From contig WLMD01000049.1 in assembly GCA_009700405.1 (NCBI GenBank), positions 1 to 10,022 on the forward strand: a stretch of 10,022 bases of DNA, written 5' to 3'. The notes under the pieces were generated by a model that searched no databases, was not told the origin of the DNA, and worked only from the letters and a program-made list of their open reading frames with translations. This document shows positions 1-5,144 of the stretch, piece by piece. The translations under genes and the position numbers were made by a program. Every line of letters starts with the position of its first letter. The stretch's first letter is position 1. The stretch is from Actinomycetota bacterium. GTDB taxonomy: Bacteria; Actinomycetota; Actinomycetes; Nanopelagicales; Nanopelagicaceae.

Positions 1-618
1 AAATACGGTGCCTTGTGGATCATTGATGAGACCCACACTATTTCTGTTGGTGTCGGAGGAATGACACAAGATCTTGGATTGAAGCCCGATTTCCTAACAA
101 TTGGTAAAGCCATTGGCGGAGGAATTCCAACAGGTACATTTGGAATGACGCACGAGATTGCTAAGAAGATTGCAGAACGTGTGCAACTAGATGTGATCGA
201 TACCGGTGGCATCGGTGGAACCCTTGCTGGCAACGCCCTCTCTTTGGCTGCTATGCGCGCCACCTTGTCTCAGGTCTTAACCCCTGCAGCTTTTGTTTCG
301 ATGATTGCACTAGGCACTCGCTGGTCTGATGGCGTCGATGCAGCAATCGCGCAGTTCAATCTGCCGTGGCACTGTAATCGCCTTGGCGCACGTGGGGAAT
401 ATGTGTTTCGGTCATCGGCCCCACATACAGGGCGCGAAGCAGCAGAGGCTGGAGATTTCGAACTTGAGCAGTACATTCACTTGCGCCTACTCAATGACGG
501 ATTCTTGTTGACGCCATTTCATAATATGGCGCTGATGTCTCCTGCAACTACGCAAGCAGATGTTGATGCACACACGGCTGCATTTGCGGCAATGTGCGAG
601 GATCTAGTTAAAGCCTAG
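1..618 (+). CDS. Class III PLP-dependent aminotransferase, 3' part only
   Basis: The reading frame is open from the first base (K-Y-G-A-L-W-I-I-D-E-T-H) to a TAG at 616, so 205 C-terminal residues are visible and the start lies upstream of the window. Asp9 of the fragment, in IIDETHT, should bind the PLP pyridine nitrogen. Lys36, in TIGKAIGGG, should form the Schiff base. GTLAGNALSLAA then matches the fold-type I class III family (glutamate-1-semialdehyde aminomutase / omega-transaminase group). True GSA aminomutase usually has DEV at the first motif, so DETH argues for another aminotransferase subfamily. The substrate cannot be named from this fragment. Its 3' end overlaps the convergent mshD-like gene by 15 bases. 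The class is near certain; the specific role is unknown. Confidence 0.9.
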   Translation, partial: KYGALWIIDETHTISVGVGGMTQDLGLKPDFLTIGKAIGGGIPTGTFGMTHEIAKKIAERVQLDVIDTGGIGGTLAGNALSLAAMRATLSQVLTPAAFVSMIALGTRWSDGVDAAIAQFNLPWHCNRLGARGEYVFRSSAPHTGREAAEAGDFELEQYIHLRLLNDGFLLTPFHNMALMSPATTQADVDAHTAAFAAMCEDLVKA

Positions 619-1077
619 GCCGGTGTAGAGCGCTAAACCTTTTTCGTTGTCGGCATCGACATACAACATCGCATCCTTAATGCCTTGTGCAAGTAAGTAA
701 TTCATTGCCGCGATAGATACTGCGCGGCCAACCCCATGCCCCGTGAAATCAGGATCCACGCCGACGATGTATAACTCGCCGGCAGGCTCTTGATTAACAA
801 AGTCATGATGAATCTTTGTCCAGCAACTTCCAACGATCTTCCCGTCTTCTATTGCTAAGAAGAATCCCTTGGGATCAAACCAAGGCTCAGCAATGCGGTT
901 ATCCAAATCGGCCATTGCCCAGTTGCCCTGGTCGGGATGATCAATAAAAATTCTATTGTTTAGATCCAGCCAAGCCTGCTTATGAATTAACGGATTGAAA
1001 GTTTCGATAGTGAAACCATGATGGTCGTCAGGGATTGGATCATGTAATGAGCGGTGAATTCTTAATATGTGGCGCAT
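604..1077 (-). CDS. mshD: Mycothiol synthase-like GNAT acetyltransferase, C-terminal domain only
   Basis: MshD acetylates Cys-GlcN-Ins with acetyl-CoA, the last step of mycothiol synthesis in the cytoplasm. The 157-residue product carries the MshD signature HPDQGNW...DL..R..EPWFDP (residues 47-69), the GELYIVGVDP strand with Glu101, the acetyl-CoA loop TGHGVG (112-117; Thr replaces the usual Gln/Arg) and LYTGLGF with Tyr151. Glu101 and Tyr151 line up with the Glu234/Tyr294 catalytic pair I recall for the mycobacterial enzyme. The family is about 300 residues with two GNAT domains. Here the first domain is missing: the ATG lies 2 bases after the glnR stop, so nothing was cut off by a frameshift inside this gene. 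The protein also ends one residue after LGF, without the usual last strand. The order glnR-mshD matches Rv0818-Rv0819. No good ribosome binding site is seen, so translation is probably coupled to glnR. Confidence 0.82.
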   Translation of the reverse strand: MRHILRIHRSLHDPIPDDHHGFTIETFNPLIHKQAWLDLNNRIFIDHPDQGNWAMADLDNRIAEPWFDPKGFFLAIEDGKIVGSCWTKIHHDFVNQEPAGELYIVGVDPDFTGHGVGRAVSIAAMNYLLAQGIKDAMLYVDADNEKGLALYTGLGFN

Positions 1078-1079
1078 TC

Positions 1080-1793
1080 CTAGATGCGTTCACTAACGTG
1101 GCTTTCTTTACCCCCGTTAGGCAAAGTAAAACGATAACCAACATTTCGTACCGTGCCGATGATGGATTCAAATTCAGAACCTAGTTTGGAACGAAGACGT
1201 CGGATATGTACGTCCACGGTACGAGTACCGCCGAAATAGTCGTAGCCCCAGATTTCTTGCAGTAACTGCGCACGTGTAAATACGCGCCCAGGATGTTGCG
1301 CCAAATATTTAAGAAGTTCAAACTCTTTGAAGGTGAGATCCAGAGTCCGACCCTTTACCTTTGCGGTGTAAGAATTTTCATCGATGACAATTTCGCCACT
1401 TCGAATCTCACCCGACGTTGGATCTGCGGCATTTCTAATTGCTGTGTGTTCACCAATCGCAATACGAATTCGTGCATCAACTTCGGCGGGCCCTGCGGTA
1501 TCAAGAATGACATCCTGAACTCCCCATTCGGCACTCATTGCAGATAACCCGCCATCAGTTGTGATGAGAATTAGCGGTGCACCTATTCCAGTAGTTGTCA
1601 GCAGACGCGTAAGACTCTTAGCTGCAGGCAACTCGCGTCTTGCATCAATAAATAAAATATCAGCTTCTGGAATATCAATAAGAATGCTTCCTTCAGCAGG
1701 CATGATCCGCACACTGTGTTGCAAGAGCGCTAATGCAGGGAGAACTTCGGCGCTGGCTCCGAGAGTATTTGTTAAGAGCAGGACTCGGGCCAT
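1080..1793 (-). CDS. glnR: GlnR, orphan OmpR-type nitrogen response regulator
   Basis: GlnR is the global nitrogen regulator of Actinobacteria, controlling genes such as glnA, amtB and nir. The 237 residues form an N-terminal receiver-like domain (1-112) and a winged-helix DNA-binding domain (about 130-225; LTFKEFELLKYLAQHPG, then GGTRTVDVHIRRLRSKLG as recognition region, then GTVRNVGYRF). Asp50 sits in FIDARR at the same position as in known GlnR. The acidic pair normally near residues 8-9 is Thr-Asn, and the conserved lysine near 102 is missing, as in GlnR proteins that work without phosphorylation. The N-terminal MARVLLLTNTLGASAEVLPAL and VILDTAGPAEV are typical of GlnR. An AGAGGA ribosome binding site lies 7 bases before the ATG. 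It is the first gene of a glnR-mshD unit divergent from nur. No sensor kinase is adjacent. Confidence 0.93.
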   Translation of the reverse strand: MARVLLLTNTLGASAEVLPALALLQHSVRIMPAEGSILIDIPEADILFIDARRELPAAKSLTRLLTTTGIGAPLILITTDGGLSAMSAEWGVQDVILDTAGPAEVDARIRIAIGEHTAIRNAADPTSGEIRSGEIVIDENSYTAKVKGRTLDLTFKEFELLKYLAQHPGRVFTRAQLLQEIWGYDYFGGTRTVDVHIRRLRSKLGSEFESIIGTVRNVGYRFTLPNGGKESHVSERI

Positions 1794-1809
1794 GGTCGTG
1801 TCCTCTCTC
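1794..1809 (-). promoter_or_regulatory. Ribosome binding site of glnR
   Basis: On the minus strand the sequence GAGAGAGGA ends 7 bases before the glnR ATG. It confirms this start and shows that glnR has a leadered transcript, unlike its divergent neighbour. Confidence 0.7.
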
Positions 1810-1835
1810 GATGAGTTGCTTTGCGATGATGGGCA

Positions 1836-1865
1836 AGACTACTACTTGGCTTGAAGTAGACTCAA
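1836..1865 (-). promoter_or_regulatory. Candidate glnR-mshD promoter
   Basis: Minus-strand TTGAGT (1860-1865) and TAGTCT (1836-1841) are spaced by 18 bases and resemble sigma-70 -35 and -10 boxes. Transcription would start near 1829 and leave a leader of about 35 bases carrying the ribosome binding site. The -35 box overlaps the -10 box of the divergent nur gene. This is by eye only. Confidence 0.4.
1842..1859. repeat. Inverted repeat between glnR and nur, possible operator
   Basis: CTACTT, six bases of spacer, then AAGTAG form a perfect 6-base inverted repeat. The right arm overlaps the nur -10 box and the whole element lies between the -10 and -35 boxes proposed for glnR. A protein bound here could affect both promoters. 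It does not resemble the GlnR box or the TGCAA-type Nur box that I know, so the regulator is unknown. Confidence 0.35.
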
Positions 1866-1871
1866 CCTATG
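1857..1871 (+). promoter_or_regulatory. Leaderless promoter of nur-ygfZ
   Basis: TAGACT (1857-1862) fits the -10 consensus TAnnnT and lies 6 bases before the ATG at 1869, so the transcript should begin at the A of the start codon. No purine-rich ribosome binding site precedes the ATG, which agrees. No clear -35 box is seen at 17-18 bases upstream. Confidence 0.6.
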
Positions 1872-2288
1872 GCCGAACAGCACGAACTCAGAGATCGAGG
1901 ACTCCGCCTTACTCCGCAACGTGAATTAGTTCTTGCCGCAGTACGCGAACTTGGACATGCAACTCCCGAAGAAGTAGCTGAAAAGGTTCGTCTGACTCAT
2001 CCAGGGATAAATCTTTCTACTGTGTATCGCAATCTTGAAACCCTTGAAAATGTTGGACTTGTTTTACATACACACCTAGGTCACGGCGGTGCTACTTATC
2101 ATGCGGCCGAAGAGTTGACGCACCTTCACCTTGTATGTGGTGTTTGCGGTTCTGTCGGAGACGCGCCAATTGATGCAGCTGCAAGTTTTGTTAATTCACT
2201 TGCTGATGATTATGGATTCAGGACTGATGTAAGCCACTTTGCAATTTATGGAACGTGCGCTGATTGCGTTGCCACCGAACTTAAATGA
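1869..2288 (+). CDS. nur: Fur-family metalloregulator, closest to Nur
   Basis: This is a 139-residue metal-dependent repressor, with a winged-helix DNA-binding domain (about 1-80: LTPQRELVLAAV, then INLSTVYRNLETLE as recognition helix) and a dimerisation domain (about 82-135: HLHLVCGVCG, then HFAIYGTCADC). Cys90/Cys93 and Cys130/Cys133 should form the structural zinc site. HTHLGHG supplies His67 and His69, which with His123 line up at a constant offset of 3 with the nickel ligands recalled for Streptomyces Nur (His70, His72, His126). His30, His85 and His87 match three of the four ligands of its second site; the fourth, His86 in Nur, is Leu83 here. Nur controls nickel uptake and superoxide dismutase genes. 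The ORF overlaps ygfZ by 4 bases. Fur or Zur remain possible; nur is a resemblance call. Confidence 0.8.
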   Translation: MAEQHELRDRGLRLTPQRELVLAAVRELGHATPEEVAEKVRLTHPGINLSTVYRNLETLENVGLVLHTHLGHGGATYHAAEELTHLHLVCGVCGSVGDAPIDAAASFVNSLADDYGFRTDVSHFAIYGTCADCVATELK

Positions 2289-3181
2289 GTGCGGTATTAG
2301 TTGAAGATGGCCCAGATAAAGGTGCCGTCTGGCATTTTGGTGAACCAACGAAAGAACAAAGGGCGCTAGAAGCAGGGCTTGCATGGGCCGATCTTTCTCA
2401 CCACGAAATTATTTCAGTGTCAGGGGAAGACCGACTGACTTGGTTACATTCGCTAACTACACAACATCTAGAAAAGTTAGCGCCCGGTATTTGGCAACAT
2501 GTCTTAATCCTTGACCCACAGGGTCACATAGAGCATCAGTTCTACCTTGTCGATGATTCAACGACTACATGGCTCATGGTTGATCCAGGACGTGCTGCAG
2601 CGCTGTTGCAACATTTAGAGAAGATGAAATTTATGTTGCGCGTTGAAGTTAAAGATGTTTCCAACGAATATGCAATCTTGCGAGCTCCAGGCTTAACAGA
2701 TGACATGGGCGGTCCGTACGCGTTGGTCCCTCGCGGTGAGTTAGAAGAAATGAAGAAAACGTTTTCTGCCACTGCTATGCAAGTTGGCACTTGGGCACTG
2801 GATGCACAACGTGTAGCTGCAGGGCGTCCACGTATTGGTTTTGAAATGGACCATAAATCGATTCCTAATGAATTAGGACTTCTCAATCGTGCGGTTCACA
2901 TGAACAAAGGGTGTTACCGCGGACAAGAGACCGTGGCAAAGATTGCAAATCTTGGTAATCCACCAAGGCGCCTAGTCATGCTGCACTTGGATGGAAGCGT
3001 TGTAACAATTCCACCAGCTGGCGCGGATGTTGAAAATAACGGAGTTAAAGTCGGTTATATAGGAACCGTTGCTCGCCATCACGAATTAGGAACAATCGCA
3101 CTTGCAGTAGTTAAGCGAAATACACCAATGGATGCGCTTTTGACTGTTGAGCAGATACCCGCAACGCAAGAGGCTATTTAA
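2285..3181 (+). CDS. ygfZ: YgfZ/GcvT-like folate-binding protein, Fe-S cluster maintenance
   Basis: YgfZ (bacterial relative of mitochondrial Iba57) is a tetrahydrofolate-binding protein of the GcvT fold that helps assemble or repair iron-sulfur clusters in some enzymes. The 298-residue product has the family signature KGCYRGQE at 208-215, with the key Cys210, followed by NPPRRLVML at the start of the C-terminal barrel. The N-terminal WADLSHHEIISVSGEDRLTWLHSLTTQ region (33-59) is the usual GcvT-like opening. The start overlaps the nur stop as ATGA, so the two are a translationally coupled operon. The pairing suggests the metalloregulator is co-expressed with Fe-S repair. The stop TAA shares a TTAA with the convergent dsrE-like gene. 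Confidence in the family is high. Confidence 0.92.
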   Translation: MSAVLVEDGPDKGAVWHFGEPTKEQRALEAGLAWADLSHHEIISVSGEDRLTWLHSLTTQHLEKLAPGIWQHVLILDPQGHIEHQFYLVDDSTTTWLMVDPGRAAALLQHLEKMKFMLRVEVKDVSNEYAILRAPGLTDDMGGPYALVPRGELEEMKKTFSATAMQVGTWALDAQRVAAGRPRIGFEMDHKSIPNELGLLNRAVHMNKGCYRGQETVAKIANLGNPPRRLVMLHLDGSVVTIPPAGADVENNGVKVGYIGTVARHHELGTIALAVVKRNTPMDALLTVEQIPATQEAI

Positions 3182-3546
3182 TAAACCAAAGCTCGAGTTG
3201 CATCGCCCATTATTTCTTCCACAAAAGTTGCGGCCCCTGCGATACGAATCCCAGAAATCTGATCTCCATCATTGATGTTTCGGCGTACGGCGCATTGCGT
3301 GCATAAGGTAACTGTTGCCTCAGCAATCAAAGTTGCCAACATCTGATCTAGTGGCGCAGAATGTGGAAGCGAAAACTCACTTGCCTTGCCAGGTATGGCA
3401 AACCAAGAGGCATCTCCTGTAAGCCAGAAAGAAACACTTATTCCGGAAGCCAGGGCAGTGGTTGCGACAGAAAAGGCTTGTGCAACGCGCTCTGCATCCT
3501 GGGCGCCAGCGGTTAACTTAATGATCAATCGGGATGCGCGCGCCAT
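3178..3546 (-). CDS. DsrE/DsrF-like small protein
   Basis: The 122-residue product has a DsrE-like Rossmann-type pattern: LIIKLTAG at 7-14, SVSFWLTGDA at 37-46, then LCTQCAVRR at 81-89 and a C-terminal GIRIAGAATFVEEI. Cys82 and Cys85 form a CxxC in the place where sulfur-carrier members keep their active cysteine. DsrE proteins take part in sulfur transfer, for example tRNA thiolation or dissimilatory sulfur metabolism; no Dsr or Tus partners are visible, so the substrate is unknown. The start is the ATG at 3546 behind a leaderless-type promoter. It is a single-gene unit lying between ygfZ and the barrel-protein operon. It could instead be a structural relative without sulfur-transfer activity. 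Confidence 0.78.
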   Translation of the reverse strand: MARASRLIIKLTAGAQDAERVAQAFSVATTALASGISVSFWLTGDASWFAIPGKASEFSLPHSAPLDQMLATLIAEATVTLCTQCAVRRNINDGDQISGIRIAGAATFVEEIMGDATRALVY

Positions 3547-3558
3547 GGAACAACTCTA
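3544..3558 (-). promoter_or_regulatory. Leaderless promoter of the dsrE-like gene
   Basis: Minus-strand TAGAGT (3553-3558) fits TAnnnT and is followed by 6 bases and the ATG. No ribosome binding site is present. The spacing is identical to that before nur, mshA and phoU. Confidence 0.55.
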
Positions 3559-3575
3559 AAGGATGGCCTATCGGA

Positions 3576-3591
3576 TAAAGTACCCACCATG
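3576..3591 (+). promoter_or_regulatory. Promoter of the small membrane protein-nitrobindin-asparaginase operon
   Basis: TAAAGT (3576-3581) fits TAnnnT and is followed 7 bases later by an A at 3589 that is also the first base of an ATG. That ATG opens only six codons (MAATWN, stop at 3607-3609) and runs out of frame across the start of the membrane protein at 3600. The operon may therefore have a leaderless minimal leader peptide or simply an 11-base leader. Confidence 0.45.
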
Positions 3592-3599
3592 GCGGCGAC

Positions 3600-3713
3600 A
3601 TGGAATTAGTTACATCCATTTTGCTTGCACTCATCGCAGTTGTCTTAGGCGTGGGTTTATTGGTTTTCGGACTCCGAGGACTTACTGGTAGAAATAGAAG
3701 AGGTGGTCTGTAG
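3600..3713 (+). CDS. Small single-span membrane protein, 37 residues
   Basis: An ATG at 3600 opens 37 codons ending in TAG at 3711-3713. The product begins MELVTSILLALIAVVLG, continues with a hydrophobic stretch to about residue 25, and ends in a basic tail rich in Arg (R26, R31, R33, R34). This is one transmembrane helix with an outside N-terminus and inside C-terminus predicted by the positive-inside rule. The reasons to accept it are the fill of an otherwise empty 160-base gap, the clean membrane-anchor layout, and the stop codon that overlaps the GTG of the next gene (TAGTG). An in-frame stop (TAA) lies at 3576 with no earlier start. The function is not recognised. Co-transcription with the barrel protein suggests it may act with it, but this is inference. 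Confidence 0.65.
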   Translation: MELVTSILLALIAVVLGVGLLVFGLRGLTGRNRRGGL

Positions 3714-4213
3714 TGGTTTTCACAATTCCCGAAGGTTTACATCCCGATCTCAATCCTTTGGCCTGGTTAGTTGGCACATGGGTTGGCAAAGGTCGCGGTG
3801 AATACGAATCGGTAGCACCATTTGAATTTGCTCACGAAGTGGTTTTCACTCACGATGGTCGCCCATTTCTTACGTACTACTCACGATCATGGATCCTCGA
3901 TGAAAACGGAGATGTTGTTCGTCCAGGTGGATCTGAAACTGGCTTCTGGCGTGTCAAACCAGGAAATGTTTTAGAGGTTGTCATTGCACATAACACTGGA
4001 ATTAGCGAAGGTTGGGTTGGTCGATTTGATGGCCCAAAGATTCAACTTGAAATGGATCAGGGTTATTCAGCACCGACTGCAAAAGTCGTAACCGCTGGCT
4101 CTCGTTTATATGGTCTTGTAGAAGGCGAACTATTTTTCGCCTACGACATGGCAGCAGAGGGATACATCATGCAGCCGCATTTATGGTCAACGCTTCCGCG
4201 CGTACATGAGTGA
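3713..4213 (+). CDS. Nitrobindin-like haem-binding beta-barrel protein
   Basis: The 166 residues resemble the FABP-like / nitrobindin family (THAP4-related), ten-stranded barrels that in several members bind ferric haem and react with nitric oxide or peroxynitrite. The defining motif GxWxGxGxGxY appears as GTWVGKGRGEY (21-31). TYYSRSWILDENG (54-66) and SETGFWRVKPGN (74-85) follow the family pattern. His156, in MQPHLWSTLPRV, sits where the haem-ligand histidine of nitrobindins lies, so haem binding is plausible. The start is the GTG at 3713, which overlaps the preceding stop by one base; AGAGG about 8 bases upstream serves as ribosome binding site. The gene end overlaps the asparaginase start by 8 bases. 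Substrate and ligand remain unproved. Confidence 0.85.
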   Translation: MVFTIPEGLHPDLNPLAWLVGTWVGKGRGEYESVAPFEFAHEVVFTHDGRPFLTYYSRSWILDENGDVVRPGGSETGFWRVKPGNVLEVVIAHNTGISEGWVGRFDGPKIQLEMDQGYSAPTAKVVTAGSRLYGLVEGELFFAYDMAAEGYIMQPHLWSTLPRVHE

Positions 4214-5123
4214 GATTCTTGCTGAAGTAACTCGAAGCGGCGTCGTTGAATCTCGACACAGCGGAGATGCAGTTCTGTTGAACAGCGATGGCTCCACACT
4301 TCTATCTCGCGGTAATCCTGAATCATTAATATTTCCGCGCTCGACGGTTAAAGTAATTCAGGCTTCGGCAATGGTGCGCAATGGCCTGCAACTGGAACCT
4401 CGTCTTCTAGCTCTTGTAGCCGCTAGTCATTCAGGTGCGCAAATGCATCAAGAGGGCGCTCTGGAAATCTTGGCTTCGGTTGGACTTAACGAATCGGCTT
4501 TGCAAAATGCAACGGATAAACCTTTAGGTGAAAGCGAACGTCGCGAATGGGGATCAAAACCTGCAACCTCGTTGGCGCACAATTGCAGCGGAAAGCATTC
4601 AGGAATGCTTGCAACCTGTGTAATTAATAATTGGCCTACTGACACGTACTTGGATCCAAATCACCCATTGCAAATTGCATGCCGCAGCGAACTCGAAGAG
4701 TTAGCGGGAGAGAAGGTTTCGCTGATAAGTATTGATGGATGTGGAGCACCACTCTTTATGATTTCATTGATGGGTCTTGCTCGTGCAATACACAAGATCA
4801 CCATTTCGAAGGACCCGATTCACCAAGATGCTATTCAGGCGTGCCGAGATTACCCAGAGATGGTTGCAGGTGAAGGTCGACTTTCAACTCGATTAATGCG
4901 CGAGATCCCCGGCCTATTTCTTAAAGAAGGTGCTGAAGGCGTAGAAGTCGGTTCACTTGCAGATGGTGCAACCTTTGCTTTCAAAATTGACGACGGCTCA
5001 TGGAGGGCCTTTGGTCCGCTCGTTGTTGCCATATTGGAAAAGTTTGGCGTGAGCGCAACGCAAGAGGCTACGCCCGTTTATGGGGGGGCATCAATAGTTG
5101 GTTCCATTCGCGCAATTTTGTAG
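4206..5123 (+). CDS. Asparaginase, Rhizobium etli type (PF06089 Asparaginase_II)
   Basis: This enzyme hydrolyses L-asparagine to aspartate and ammonia. The 305 residues match the class 3 family, unrelated to the E. coli AnsA/AnsB type. It opens with EVTRSGVVESRHSGDAV. The Ser-x-x-Lys pair is S46-T-V-K49. His75 lies in ASHSG. Cys127 and Lys130 lie in NCSGKHSGML, and Cys179 in DGCGAP; the last three correspond to the zinc ligands Cys135, Lys138 and Cys189 recalled for the R. etli enzyme. No signal peptide is seen, so it is cytoplasmic. It overlaps the barrel gene by 8 bases and has no ribosome binding site of its own, so it depends on coupling. Link to GlnR-controlled nitrogen supply is possible, but no GlnR box was found in front of the operon. 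Confidence 0.9.
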   Translation: MSEILAEVTRSGVVESRHSGDAVLLNSDGSTLLSRGNPESLIFPRSTVKVIQASAMVRNGLQLEPRLLALVAASHSGAQMHQEGALEILASVGLNESALQNATDKPLGESERREWGSKPATSLAHNCSGKHSGMLATCVINNWPTDTYLDPNHPLQIACRSELEELAGEKVSLISIDGCGAPLFMISLMGLARAIHKITISKDPIHQDAIQACRDYPEMVAGEGRLSTRLMREIPGLFLKEGAEGVEVGSLADGATFAFKIDDGSWRAFGPLVVAILEKFGVSATQEATPVYGGASIVGSIRAIL

Positions 5124-5129
5124 CCCAGG

Positions 5130-5144
5130 TAGACTGACAGCATG
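5130..5144 (+). promoter_or_regulatory. Leaderless promoter of mshA
   Basis: TAGACT (5130-5135) is the same hexamer as before nur and is again 6 bases from the ATG. It lies in the 18-base gap after the asparaginase stop, so mshA can be transcribed on its own even though it follows on the same strand. No ribosome binding site is present. Confidence 0.6.

Noticed and set aside
1821..1836. TTGC-N8-GCAA as a Nur box for self-regulation
   Set aside because: Arms are four bases and the spacing does not fit the TGCAA-N5-TTGCA type; too weak to call.
2542..2886. 114-codon minus-strand frame inside ygfZ
   Set aside because: Shadow frame; Ser/Arg-rich translation without any recognisable domain.
3547..3599. 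GlnR operator in front of the asparaginase operon
   Set aside because: No GTnAC-N6-GnAAC pattern is present in this 53-base gap.
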